Source: Pseudomonas sp. 10-1B (GTDB lineage Bacteria; Pseudomonadota; Gammaproteobacteria; Pseudomonadales; Pseudomonadaceae). From it: a stretch of DNA of 64,000 nucleotides. Shown here piece by piece: positions 9,198 to 17,870 of the stretch. A program made the translations under genes and the position numbers. The first letter of the stretch is position 1. Each line of letters begins with the position of its first letter. The stretch lies in the NCBI RefSeq assembly GCF_000935045.1, contig NZ_JYKS01000023.1, positions 1 to 64,000 of the forward strand, read 5' to 3'. The notes below the pieces were generated by a model that saw nothing but the letters and a program-made list of their open reading frames with translations, made no database searches and was not told the origin of the DNA.

Positions 9198-10631
9198 TTA
9201 TTCAGCGAGCTTGAAGGTAATGAAGCTGGCGCGGCCCTGACGCAGCACGCGCATCGACACCGAGCGGTTCTTCGGCAGTTCCTTGGCAATTTCGGTGAAT
9301 TCCTTGGCCGAACCGATGGCCTGGTTGTTCAGGTGGCTGATGACGTCACCGGGACGCAGACCGATCATCGCAGCCGGGCCATCCTGGACTTCCTTGATGA
9401 CCACGCCACCTTTGAGCTCCAGGGATTTCTTCTGCTCGGCGGTGAGGTCGGCCACCGATACGCCCAGGCGGTTGCTGCTGCGCTCGGCACTGCCTTGGGC
9501 ACCGGTACCGATATCGGCATCGTCGTCCGGCAATGCGCCGACGCTGATGTCCAGGTTCTGACGCTTGCCGTTGCGAATGATTTCCAGCTTGGCCTTTTCA
9601 CCATCCTTCAGGCTACCGACCAGGTGCGGCAGGTCGGCCGACATGACGATCGGCTGGCCGTTCATGCTCAGGATCACGTCACCCACCTGCAGGCCGCCCT
9701 TGGCTGCCGGGCCGTTTTCCAGTACCTGGGCCACCAGGGCACCAGCCGGTTTGTCCAGGCCGAAGGATTCAGCCAGGTCCTTGTTGACCTCCTGGATCAC
9801 CACGCCTAGCCAGCCACGGCTGACCTTGCCGTCTTTTTTCAACTGGTTGGAGACATCGATCGCCACATCGATCGGGATGGCGAACGAAAGCCCCATGAAA
9901 CCGCCGGACCGGGTGAAGATCTGCGAGTTGATACCCACCACTTCGCCCTGCATGTTGAACAGCGGGCCGCCGGAGTTACCCGGGTTGATGGCCACGTCGG
10001 TCTGGATGAACGGTACATAGGTGTCATTGGGCAGGGTACGGCCCTTGGCGCTGACGATACCTTTGGTCACCGAATGGTCGAAGCCGAACGGCGAACCGAT
10101 GGCCAGTACCCACTCGCCCACCTTGAGCTTCTCGGAATCACCCAGCTTCACGGTCGGCAGGTTCTTGCCCTCGACCTTGAGCAGGGCCACGTCGGTGCGT
10201 GGGTCGGTGCCGACCAGCTTGGCCTGCAGTTCGCTGCGGTCCGACAGACGGACGATGATCTCATCGGCATCGGCCACCACGTGGTTGTTGGTCAGCACGT
10301 AGCCGTCGTTGGAAATGATGAAGCCCGAACCCAAGGACTGCGCCTCGCGCTGCCGATCACCGCGCGGCGAGCGCGGCTGCTGCGGCATGTTGCGCTCGAA
10401 GAACTCGCGGAACATCGGCGGCAGGCCTTCCAGGTCCGGCATTTGCCCGGCAGCCATGCGGCGCTCCGGCAGCTTCTGCTTGGTACTGATGTTGACCACG
10501 GCCGGCGAGGCCTGCTCGACCAGGCTGGTGAAGTCCGGCAGGGCTTCCTCGGCCTGGGCGGTGAGCACCTGGCCGAGCATCAGCACGGCGGCGAACATCG
10601 ATAGGTAGGATTTCAAGCGTGGTGTTGACAT
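9198..10631 (-). CDS. mucD: Periplasmic serine protease MucD (DegP family)
   Basis: MucD is an HtrA/DegP-type periplasmic protease and chaperone that restrains the AlgU envelope-stress response. The 477-residue precursor has a signal peptide (about 1-27, cleaved after AQA), a trypsin-like domain with triad H117 (NNHVV), D147 (TDVALL) and S220 (NPGNSGGPL), then two PDZ domains (about 260-350 and 385-470). It lies last in the algU cluster but 190 bases from mucB, with no mucC between, so it may have its own promoter. Confidence 0.95.
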   Translation of the reverse strand: MSTPRLKSYLSMFAAVLMLGQVLTAQAEEALPDFTSLVEQASPAVVNISTKQKLPERRMAAGQMPDLEGLPPMFREFFERNMPQQPRSPRGDRQREAQSLGSGFIISNDGYVLTNNHVVADADEIIVRLSDRSELQAKLVGTDPRTDVALLKVEGKNLPTVKLGDSEKLKVGEWVLAIGSPFGFDHSVTKGIVSAKGRTLPNDTYVPFIQTDVAINPGNSGGPLFNMQGEVVGINSQIFTRSGGFMGLSFAIPIDVAIDVSNQLKKDGKVSRGWLGVVIQEVNKDLAESFGLDKPAGALVAQVLENGPAAKGGLQVGDVILSMNGQPIVMSADLPHLVGSLKDGEKAKLEIIRNGKRQNLDISVGALPDDDADIGTGAQGSAERSSNRLGVSVADLTAEQKKSLELKGGVVIKEVQDGPAAMIGLRPGDVISHLNNQAIGSAKEFTEIAKELPKNRSVSMRVLRQGRASFITFKLAE

Positions 10632-10821
10632 ACGGCTCCCGTCACAACGAGCGGTAGTTTAGAAAGGCCCCTGCGCAAAAAGCAGGAAAGGCCAGGCTCC
10701 AAGAAGCCTGACCTATAGAAAATTTGCCGATGGATTGCAAATGACAATGCTTTAATTTCATTTCAGGCGCATGTCCGCTCGCCTTGGCAGACCCACAAGC
10801 ATGCCCCGGAAAAGCGCGCCA

Positions 10822-11787
10822 TTACTGGCGTGCCTGGGCATCCTGCGGGCGCATGGACAACGCCACGCGTTCTGCAGTACCCAACGGAATTTCGCCGACC
10901 ACGGTGACCATCACCTTGCCTTTCGGCGTGTTCAGGCGACGCGAAACCGCCGAAGTCGGCCCCAGTTGGGTGCGCACATCGGTGCCGCCATCATCTTTCA
11001 CCGCTTCGAGAAATACCGAGAAGCGCGCCAGGCCATCATCGTACATCAAGCTGCTGACCGAGCTGCCACGCTTCGGATCGCGGCGTACCGAACTATTGAC
11101 CAGCTCGAACCCAGGCGGCAGCCAGTCCGAACGCCAGCCGGCGACGCTGTCATTGCCGGCGGCCGCGGCATGCTGCACCGGCTTGCAGGCGGCACTGGCG
11201 CGCAGGTCATCGTCGCTGGGCAGCTCGTCGGTATCGAGACGGGTCATCTGGAAGCGCTCCAGCAACTGCCCCTTGTCGTTGAGCATCAACGAGCGCAGCG
11301 GCAGGCCGGTAGTACGGTCCAGATGCAATTCGAAGGCATAGCGGTGCTGGTCGCGCGGGGTGAGGGTCACGATCACGGCATCGCGCCCGGCGACCCGTGA
11401 CTTGCCCGCCACGCTCAAGTCGTACCAGCCCATCAGTTTCAGCGGATCAAGCACACGTGGCGCGGTATCCGGCGGCGTCGTCACACCGCTGGCCAAGGCC
11501 CCACTGACACACTCCACCTTGCCATCCACGCGCACGATTTCCTGGGCGGTGCCATCGAGCTGCAGCAGCCGCTCGCTGACCTTGTCGCCTTCAACCCGGT
11601 GCCAGATATCGTGGGAAGAGAAGCTGCCGTTGCGTTCGTAGACGAAAGAGCCCTGGTAGCTCTGTTTTTGCTCGGCCTGTGCCAGCTTGTTCAGCCATTC
11701 GCTCGCCTCGGGCGAAGAGTTGGCCGCCAATGCTGGCACCGTCATGCAGCTGCCAATCAGCAGCGACAGGAGAGGTAGCGCGCGCAT
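10822..11787 (-). CDS. mucB: Periplasmic anti-sigma regulator MucB
   Basis: MucB (RseB family) binds the periplasmic part of MucA and shields it from proteolysis, keeping AlgU bound. The 321-residue precursor begins with a signal peptide (MRALPLLSLLIGSCMTVPALA). The body has the lipid-sensing RseB fold (SYQGSFVYERNGSFSSHDIWHRVEGDKVSERLL) and the C-terminal domain with PTSAVSRRLNTPKGKVMVTVVGEIP. It starts 12 bases after mucA stop, in the same operon. Confidence 0.95.
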   Translation of the reverse strand: MRALPLLSLLIGSCMTVPALAANSSPEASEWLNKLAQAEQKQSYQGSFVYERNGSFSSHDIWHRVEGDKVSERLLQLDGTAQEIVRVDGKVECVSGALASGVTTPPDTAPRVLDPLKLMGWYDLSVAGKSRVAGRDAVIVTLTPRDQHRYAFELHLDRTTGLPLRSLMLNDKGQLLERFQMTRLDTDELPSDDDLRASAACKPVQHAAAAGNDSVAGWRSDWLPPGFELVNSSVRRDPKRGSSVSSLMYDDGLARFSVFLEAVKDDGGTDVRTQLGPTSAVSRRLNTPKGKVMVTVVGEIPLGTAERVALSMRPQDAQARQ

Positions 11788-11799
11788 GATCCTCCTTAC

Positions 11800-12390
11800 T
11801 TAACGGTTTTCCAGGCTGGCAGCGCGGGCATATGGCAATGCGGTTTCATTGCCCTTGAGCGCGGATTCCTGGGCATGCTGGCGCAGGTAGCCTGGCAGAC
11901 GCTGATCCCAGCCGGCCTGGTTCTGCAGCACGCCGTTGGCCATTGGCCCGGTCGGTTGCTCACTGCTCTCACTATAGCCTGCCAAAACGGCCGGGCCTTG
12001 CGCCTGTGGCACGCTCAGGCCTTGTTGGGCAGGTTGCTGCGCAGCCAGCTCGGCACCCGTGATCTCGTCCTGGTTGTACATGCGCACACCGGCAAGCACC
12101 GCTACGGTGACCGAGGCGGCCACCGCCAGGCGGCCAATGCTACGCCATGGGCCCTTCTTGACCTTGGCCGGCACGGCTTCATCGGCCAGCGCCGCAGACA
12201 CCGCCGAGGCGATATCCAGGTTAGGCAGCAGCAGCTCCTTGTGCATGGCTGCACGGGCAACCTGGTAACGCGACCAGGTGGCACGGGTTTCGGCATCGTC
12301 GACGGCGTTCAACACCCGACGCAATTCCAGTTCGTCCGCTTCGTTATCCATCACCGCGGACAGCGATTCCTGCAAAGCTTCACGACTCAT
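11800..12390 (-). CDS. mucA: Anti-sigma factor MucA
   Basis: MucA is the inner-membrane anti-sigma factor for AlgU. The 196-residue protein has an RseA-like N-terminal sigma-binding domain (MSREALQESLSAVMDNEADELELRRVL...TRATWSRYQVARAAMHKE), one membrane segment (about 86-103, IGRLAVAASVTVAVLAGV) and a periplasmic tail. The frame is intact, with no mucoid-type truncation. It follows algU by 31 bases. Confidence 0.96.
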   Translation of the reverse strand: MSREALQESLSAVMDNEADELELRRVLNAVDDAETRATWSRYQVARAAMHKELLLPNLDIASAVSAALADEAVPAKVKKGPWRSIGRLAVAASVTVAVLAGVRMYNQDEITGAELAAQQPAQQGLSVPQAQGPAVLAGYSESSEQPTGPMANGVLQNQAGWDQRLPGYLRQHAQESALKGNETALPYARAASLENR

Positions 12391-12421
12391 GGCGGTTCCT
12401 CTCTTGGCTGTCGCCGCTGTC

Positions 12422-13003
12422 TCAGGTTTCCTGCAACAAGGGCTGCAGGGCTTTGTCTATGGCCTCCCGAGCGCGGAAGATTCGAGAGCGCACGGTACCC
12501 ACCGGACATTGCATGACACTGGCAATGTCTTCGTAACTCAGTCCGTCGAACTCACGCAGGGTCAGGGCCGTGCGCAGGTCTTCAGGCAGTTGCTGGATGG
12601 TGCGATGGACAGTGCCTTCGATTTCATCCCGCAACAACGAGCGTTCTGGGGACTCGAGATCCTTGAGGCCATGATCGCCGTCGTAAAACTCCGCATCCTC
12701 GGAGCTCACATCGCTGTCTGGCGGCCGTCTTCCACGGGACACCAGGTAGTTCTTCGCCGTGTTGATGGCGATGCGGTACAGCCAGGTATAGAACGCACTG
12801 TCTCCGCGGAAATTGCCAAGCGCACGGTAGGCCTTGATAAAGGCTTCCTGTGCCACATCCTGGGCCTCGTGGGTGTCGTGAACGAACCGCACGATCAACC
12901 CGAGAATCTTGTGCTGATACTTCAGCACCAACAGATCGAACGCTCGCCTGTCGCCGCGCTGAACGCGCTCGACAAGCTGCTGATCCTCTTCCTGGGTTAG
13001 CAT
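12422..13003 (-). CDS. algU: Extracytoplasmic sigma factor AlgU (RpoE/sigma-22)
   Basis: AlgU directs RNA polymerase to envelope-stress promoters, including alginate genes in producing species. I place the start at ATG 13003 (MLTQEEDQQLVERV, 193 residues, the usual length) because GAGGAG lies 5 bases before it; an in-frame GTG 6 bases upstream would sit almost on that site. Region 2 (RAFDLLVLKYQHKILGL...FYTWLYRIAINTAKN) and region 4 (LREFDGLSYEDIASVM...VGTVRSRIFRARE) are complete. It heads the algU-mucA-mucB-mucD cluster. Confidence 0.97.
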   Translation of the reverse strand: MLTQEEDQQLVERVQRGDRRAFDLLVLKYQHKILGLIVRFVHDTHEAQDVAQEAFIKAYRALGNFRGDSAFYTWLYRIAINTAKNYLVSRGRRPPDSDVSSEDAEFYDGDHGLKDLESPERSLLRDEIEGTVHRTIQQLPEDLRTALTLREFDGLSYEDIASVMQCPVGTVRSRIFRAREAIDKALQPLLQET

Positions 13004-13061
13004 GAACACTCCTCAGTGAACTCGAAGGAGCGTTGCAACAGCCATCGTTCAGGCTTGCAAC

Positions 13062-13089
13062 CATAGACTCGGGCTTTGCGCAAAAGTTC
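13062..13089 (-). promoter_or_regulatory. AlgU-dependent promoter of algU
   Basis: On the minus strand GAACTT (13089-13084) is followed after 16 bases by TCTAT, an excellent match to the sigma-E/AlgU pattern GAACTT-N16-TCTGA. It lies about 60 bases before the algU start, implying positive autoregulation as known for AlgU. The rest of the 13004-13448 divergent gap shows no gene; the nadB promoter could not be pinpointed. Confidence 0.7.
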
Positions 13090-13448
13090 TCCCCTCCAAG
13101 CAAGTTTCCTGCAGCCCTTGGTCGGCTTGCACGGAAGACGCGGCGCGGTCATGGCCGGCTACGTCGATAATCAGGTTTTCGAATACGCAGGGACAGCCCG
13201 GACAGGCCTGCCGCCCTGCGTCGCCGCGGCAAATTGTGGCGTGCGGGCAGCCTTCATAGGATTTCCGGCCATGTCGGAAAGTTCCCGCAAAGGTTGCCGC
13301 GCGCCTCGGTAAGTGGCCAAGTGGCATGGAAATTGGCCACCTCGGGCTGCTATAAAGGCAACCTGGCCAAGTTTAACGATAGTTTCACAATGCCATCTGC
13401 GCGTGACTATTGTGCCGCGCCCTTTCCGAAGATTACTAGTGTCCCGAC

Positions 13449-15053
13449 ATGAGCCAACAATTCCAACATGATGTCCTGGTGATCGGCAGCGGTGCCGCCG
13501 GTCTCAGCCTGGCACTGAACCTCCCCAGCCACCTGCGCATCGCCGTGCTCAGCAAGGGCGACCTGGCCAATGGCTCGACCTTCTGGGCCCAGGGTGGTGT
13601 CGCGGCGGTGCTGGACAATACCGATACCGTGCAGTCGCATGTCGAGGACACCCTCAATGCCGGCGGCGGCCTGTGCCATGAAGAGGCGGTACGCTTTACC
13701 GTCGAGCATAGCCGCGAAGCCATTCAGTGGTTGATCGAGCAAGGCGTGCCCTTTACCCGCGACGAGCACCACAGCGTCGACGACGGCGGCTTCGAGTTTC
13801 ACCTCACCCGTGAAGGTGGCCATAGCCATCGGCGCATCATCCATGCCGCCGACGCCACCGGTGCGGCTATCTTCACCACCCTGCTGGCGCAGGCCCGCCT
13901 GCGCCCGAACATCCAGCTGCTGGAACAGCGCGTGGCGGTCGACCTGATCACCGAGCGCCGCCTGGGCCTGCCCGGCGAGCGCTGCCTGGGCGCCTACGTG
14001 CTAGACCGCAACACCGGCGAGGTGGATACCTTCGGCGCGCGCTTCACCGTGCTGGCCACTGGCGGTGCGGCCAAGGTCTATCTCTATACCAGCAACCCCG
14101 ATGGTGCCTGCGGCGATGGCATCGCCATGGCCTGGCGGGCCGGCTGTCGGGTGGCCAATCTGGAATTCAACCAGTTCCACCCGACCTGCCTGTACCACCC
14201 GCAGGCCAAGAGTTTCCTGATCACCGAAGCCCTGCGCGGCGAAGGCGCGCTGCTGCGCCTGCCCAATGGCGAACGCTTCATGCCCCGCTTCGACCCGCGT
14301 GAAGAACTGGCCCCGCGCGACATCGTGGCCCGCGCCATCGACCATGAGATGAAGCGCCTGGGCGTGGACTGCGTGTACCTGGACATCACCCACAAGCCGG
14401 CCGATTTCATCAAGAGCCACTTCCCCACCGTGTACGAGCGCTGCCTGGCCTTTGGCATCGACATCACCCGCCAGCCGATCCCGGTGGTACCCGCGGCGCA
14501 CTATACCTGCGGCGGGGTAATGGTCGACGACCGCGGGCATACCGACGTACCGGGCTTGTACGCCATCGGCGAGACCAGCTTCACCGGCCTGCATGGCGCC
14601 AACCGCATGGCCAGCAACTCGCTGCTGGAATGCTTCGTCTACGGCCGCGCTGCCGCTGCCGACATCCAGGCGCACCTGGATGAAGTGACCATGCCCAAGG
14701 CCCTGCCCGGCTGGGACGCCAGCCAGGTCACCGATTCGGACGAGGACGTGATCATCGCGCACAACTGGGACGAACTGCGGCGTTTCATGTGGGACTATGT
14801 CGGCATCGTGCGCACCAGCAAGCGCCTGCAGCGGGCCCAGCACCGCATTCGCTTGCTGCTGGATGAAATTGATGAGTTCTACAGCAACTACAAGGTCAGC
14901 CGTGACCTGATCGAGCTGCGCAACCTGGCGCAGGTGGCCGAGCTGATGATCTTGTCGGCGATGCAGCGCAAGGAGAGCCGAGGCTTGCATTACACCCTGG
15001 ATTACCCAGGGATGCTGGACGAGGCCAAGGACACCATTCTCAGTCCGCTCTGA
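13449..15053 (+). CDS. nadB: L-aspartate oxidase NadB
   Basis: NadB oxidises L-aspartate to iminoaspartate, the first step of bacterial NAD synthesis, using FAD. The 534-residue protein has the N-terminal FAD dinucleotide fold ([17 protein letters not shown]), the quinone/fumarate-type [11 protein letters not shown] loop, active-site regions [12 protein letters not shown] and [13 protein letters not shown], the [24 protein letters not shown] segment, and a helical C-terminal domain. It is divergent from algU, a usual Pseudomonas arrangement. Confidence 0.97.
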   Translation: MSQQFQHDVLVIGSGAAGLSLALNLPSHLRIAVLSKGDLANGSTFWAQGGVAAVLDNTDTVQSHVEDTLNAGGGLCHEEAVRFTVEHSREAIQWLIEQGVPFTRDEHHSVDDGGFEFHLTREGGHSHRRIIHAADATGAAIFTTLLAQARLRPNIQLLEQRVAVDLITERRLGLPGERCLGAYVLDRNTGEVDTFGARFTVLATGGAAKVYLYTSNPDGACGDGIAMAWRAGCRVANLEFNQFHPTCLYHPQAKSFLITEALRGEGALLRLPNGERFMPRFDPREELAPRDIVARAIDHEMKRLGVDCVYLDITHKPADFIKSHFPTVYERCLAFGIDITRQPIPVVPAAHYTCGGVMVDDRGHTDVPGLYAIGETSFTGLHGANRMASNSLLECFVYGRAAAADIQAHLDEVTMPKALPGWDASQVTDSDEDVIIAHNWDELRRFMWDYVGIVRTSKRLQRAQHRIRLLLDEIDEFYSNYKVSRDLIELRNLAQVAELMILSAMQRKESRGLHYTLDYPGMLDEAKDTILSPL

Positions 15054-15065
15054 AACCGGCGTCGC

Positions 15066-15092
15066 GGCCTTCGCGGGCTCGCCCGCGAAGAA
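15066..15092. repeat. Short REP-like hairpin after nadB
   Basis: CTTCGCGGGC-TC-GCCCGCGAAG forms a perfect 10-bp hairpin between the convergent nadB and ygfX genes. It is a single REP arm pair and could stop transcription from either side, though no T-run follows. Confidence 0.6.
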
Positions 15093-15109
15093 GCCAGCCC
15101 GGTCTTGAT

Positions 15110-15568
15110 CTATGCCCGGCTCACCTCAGCCCAGCGTCGCCGGCTGAACTTGAGCCGCACCCGCAAACGCCGATGCTCATCCGCCCCCAGCGCATCCCGC
15201 GGTATGCACTGGCTTTGCCCCAACCAACGCCCCGCCCGCACAAAGCGCAATACCACCAGCCCCGGCAACGCCACACTATCCCGGCCTAGCCGCACCGGCT
15301 GCCAGCCACAGGCACGGCTGAACACCTGCCAGCCGCGCATATCACGGCGCAAGCCGACAACGGCATGCTCATGGGTCAGAAGAATACGTCGGGGAATGGC
15401 CCAGCCAGCGTGGGCAATACAGGCGGCGACAACAGAAAAGGCCAACCACCCGGGCAGCGGGCTCGCCCATACAGCAAGCCACGCCAGTACCTGGCACCCC
15501 AGGTAGGCCGCTAGCAGCAGGCGCGAGCCTTGCCAGCGGCACTCGAAGCACTCACTTGGGCTGGACAC
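15110..15568 (-). CDS. YgfX-like inner membrane protein
   Basis: The 152-residue protein has a short N-terminal region with C8 and W12 ([14 protein letters not shown]), two closely spaced membrane segments (about 16-36 and 41-58), and a cytoplasmic basic tail. This matches the YgfX (CptA) family always found beside SdhE. Its start overlaps the sdhE stop by 17 bases, so the two are coupled. E. coli YgfX has been described as affecting division and the cytoskeleton, but that role is debated. Confidence 0.8.
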   Translation of the reverse strand: MSSPSECFECRWQGSRLLLAAYLGCQVLAWLAVWASPLPGWLAFSVVAACIAHAGWAIPRRILLTHEHAVVGLRRDMRGWQVFSRACGWQPVRLGRDSVALPGLVVLRFVRAGRWLGQSQCIPRDALGADEHRRLRVRLKFSRRRWAEVSRA

Positions 15569-15806
15569 GGTCCAGAATGATACGGACCATGCGCTGCAGC
15601 TCCGGGTCTTCAGACTCGGTGCGCTCCATGAACCAGCCGAACATGTCCTGATCCTCGCAGCTCAACAGCCGCACGTACAGTTCGCGGTCGGTCTCGTTGA
15701 GGGTGGGGTAGACTTCCTGGGTGAAAGGCACCAGCAGTACGTCCAGTTCCAGCATGCCGCGGCGGCTGTGCCAGAAAAGCCGGTTGAGTTCAGTTTGTTC
15801 GACCAT
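15552..15806 (-). CDS. sdhE: Succinate dehydrogenase flavinylation factor SdhE
   Basis: SdhE assists covalent attachment of FAD to succinate dehydrogenase. I chose ATG 15806 (84 residues, [22 protein letters not shown]) because AGGAG lies just upstream and the family starts there; a longer in-frame extension is possible but has no family support. The RRGMLELD motif, with the key RGxxE around the flavinylation contact, is present, followed by the small helical bundle. It is coupled to ygfX. Confidence 0.92.
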   Translation of the reverse strand: MVEQTELNRLFWHSRRGMLELDVLLVPFTQEVYPTLNETDRELYVRLLSCEDQDMFGWFMERTESEDPELQRMVRIILDRVQPK

Positions 15807-15939
15807 GGGGCCCTCCTCGAATGGCCCGCCAGTATACAGCCAGGCGAGCGAAGCGACACCGGGCGTTGGTCTAGTCAACTACCTATTTTGTTACTGGCGT
15901 TCTATGATGGCCGCCAGTCTTTAGCCACCGCGATGACCC

Positions 15940-16881
15940 ATGGCCGATTCCGCTTTCTTCTGCCCCCTGTCCCACGAGGGCATCCTCGCCGTCCGCGGCT
16001 CCGATGCAGGCAAGTTCCTGCAAGGCCAGCTGACCTGCAACATCAACTACCTCAGCCAGGAACATGCCAGCCTCGGCGCCCGCTGCATGGTCAAGGGGCG
16101 CATGCAGTCGAGCTTCCGCATCCTGCCTGAAGGCAACGGCTACCTGCTGGCCATGGCCAGCGAGCTGCTCGACGCGCAGCTGGCCGACCTGAAGAAGTAC
16201 GCCGTGTTCTCCAAGGCCACGCTGACCGATGACAGCGCCGCCTGGGCACGCTTCGGCCTGCAGGGCGGTGACGCTGCGTTGCAGGCGCTGGGGCTCAGCG
16301 TGCCCGCAGCAGCCGGCAGCACCACGCGCCATGAAGGGCTGATCGCCATTGCCGTGTCCGCAGGCCGCGTGGAGCTGTGGGTACCGGCGGAAAACGCCGA
16401 CCAGGTGCGCCAGGCCCTGGCCGCCGCCTTGCCCGAAGGCAGCCTCAACGACTGGCTGCTGGGGCAGATTCGCGCCGGCATCGGCCAGGTCATGGGGCCG
16501 ACCCGTGAACTGTTCATCCCGCAGATGATCAACCTGCAGGCCGTCGACGGCGTCAGCTTCAAGAAGGGCTGCTACACCGGCCAGGAAATCGTCGCGCGCA
16601 TGCAGTACCTGGGCAAGCTCAAACGCCGCCAGTACCGCCTGGCACTGGACCAACAGGCCATTCCGGCACCGGGCGCCGAGATTTTCTCGCCCACCCATGG
16701 CTCGTCGGTCGGTGAGGTGGTCATCGCTGCCAACAACGGCGCGGGCTGCGAACTGCTCGCGGTGCTCAGCGCCGAGGCGGTCGAAGACGACAACCTGCAC
16801 CTGGGCAGCCTGGAAGGCCCGCGCCTGCAGGTACTGAGCCTGCCTTACGAACTGGACCGCGACCGGGAAATCCAACGTTGA
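15940..16881 (+). CDS. ygfZ: Folate-dependent Fe-S protein YgfZ
   Basis: YgfZ is a tetrahydrofolate-binding GcvT-like protein needed for activity of some Fe-S enzymes such as MiaB. The 313-residue protein carries the signature KGCYTGQE (about residues 208-215), whose cysteine is essential in the family, and the N-terminal LRFSG-like GILAVRGSDAGKFLQGQLTC fold. It is divergent from sdhE over 133 bases. Both neighbours act on redox cofactors. Confidence 0.93.
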   Translation: MADSAFFCPLSHEGILAVRGSDAGKFLQGQLTCNINYLSQEHASLGARCMVKGRMQSSFRILPEGNGYLLAMASELLDAQLADLKKYAVFSKATLTDDSAAWARFGLQGGDAALQALGLSVPAAAGSTTRHEGLIAIAVSAGRVELWVPAENADQVRQALAAALPEGSLNDWLLGQIRAGIGQVMGPTRELFIPQMINLQAVDGVSFKKGCYTGQEIVARMQYLGKLKRRQYRLALDQQAIPAPGAEIFSPTHGSSVGEVVIAANNGAGCELLAVLSAEAVEDDNLHLGSLEGPRLQVLSLPYELDRDREIQR

Positions 16882-16936
16882 CCAGCCTGCCCCGCCGTTG
16901 TGGCGGGGTCGCACCACCACTGCGGTAGACACGCCC

Positions 16937-17743
16937 ATGAACAAGCTGGCCGAGATGGTTCAAGCACAGTTGCTCGATGCCATCGAAAAGGATGACCTGG
17001 TCCTGCCGACCCTGCCCGAGGTTGCCTTGAGCATCCGCGAGGCAGCGGAAGACAGCGAGATCAGCGTAGCGGCCCTGAGCAAGGTGATCGGTCGCGATGC
17101 GGCCCTGTCGGCGCGCCTGATCAAGGTGGTCAACAGCCCGCTGCTGCGCGCGGCGGTGGAGGTCACCGACCTGCACACCGCCATCACGCGGCTGGGCATC
17201 AACTACAGCTGCAACCTGGCCATTGGCCTGGTGATCGAGCAGATTTTCCATGCGCGCGCGCCGGCGGTAGAGCAGAAGCTACGCGATATCTGGGCCAACA
17301 GCCTGGAAGTGGCGGGCGTCAGCTATGAGATCTGCCGTCGCTACACGCAACTCAAGCCCGACCAGGCCACCCTGGGCGGGCTGGTCAACCAGATCGGCGC
17401 ACTGCCGGTGCTGATCTATGCCGAAGAGCACAACGAACTGCTGTCCGACCCGATCTGCCTGCATTACGTGATCGAACAGATCCAGCCGGTGCTGGGCGAC
17501 AAGATTCTCAAGGCCTGGGAGTTTCCGGAGCTGTTGGTCAACCTGCCGAGCCAGGTTCAGGACCTGGATCGGCAGACCGACAAGATCGACTATATCGATA
17601 TCGTGCAGATCGCCCGTTGCATCAGCCAGCGTGGCCGCCACCGGCCGTTGGCGGCACTGCCGGCGTACCGGCACCTGGGGTTGCCGTTCGGTACCGAGCT
17701 GGAGGTGGATGAATTGCTCGAGGCGCGAAGCATGTTGCGCTGA
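16937..17743 (+). CDS. HDOD domain protein
   Basis: The start is set at ATG 16937 (268 residues, MNKLAEMVQAQLLDAIEKDD), 55 bases after ygfZ; an upstream TTG would give a poor extension. The body is a single HDOD domain (LPTLPEVALSIREAAEDSEISVAALSKVIGRDAALSARLIKVVNSPLL), an HD-related fold that lacks the catalytic residues. HDOD proteins usually act as signalling scaffolds, often with c-di-GMP or kinases. There is no attached output domain and no Shine-Dalgarno of note. Confidence 0.88.
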   Translation: MNKLAEMVQAQLLDAIEKDDLVLPTLPEVALSIREAAEDSEISVAALSKVIGRDAALSARLIKVVNSPLLRAAVEVTDLHTAITRLGINYSCNLAIGLVIEQIFHARAPAVEQKLRDIWANSLEVAGVSYEICRRYTQLKPDQATLGGLVNQIGALPVLIYAEEHNELLSDPICLHYVIEQIQPVLGDKILKAWEFPELLVNLPSQVQDLDRQTDKIDYIDIVQIARCISQRGRHRPLAALPAYRHLGLPFGTELEVDELLEARSMLR

Positions 17744-17754
17744 GCGGTGTCAGT

Positions 17755-17867
17755 CTGTACTGGCCCTATCGCCGGCAAGCCAGCTCCCACAGGTAAACCA
17801 CAAGAGCTGAAGTCTGTGGAGTACCTGTGGGAGCTGGCTTGCCGGCGATAGGGCCAGCACCGCCACC
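17755..17867. repeat. REP pair between HDOD gene and tctE
   Basis: Two inverted copies, CTGGCCCTATCGCCGGCAAG at the left and its mirror at the right (TTGCCGGCGATAGGGCCAG), frame a 50-base centre between convergent genes. Such paired REPs probably end both transcripts. Confidence 0.9.
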
Positions 17868-17870
17868 CCA

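Noticed and set aside
16889..16909. CCCCGCC/GGCGGGG hairpin after ygfZ as terminator
   Set aside because: No T-run follows, and the HDOD gene begins 28 bases later on the same strand; at most a weak pause or ribosome-site hairpin.
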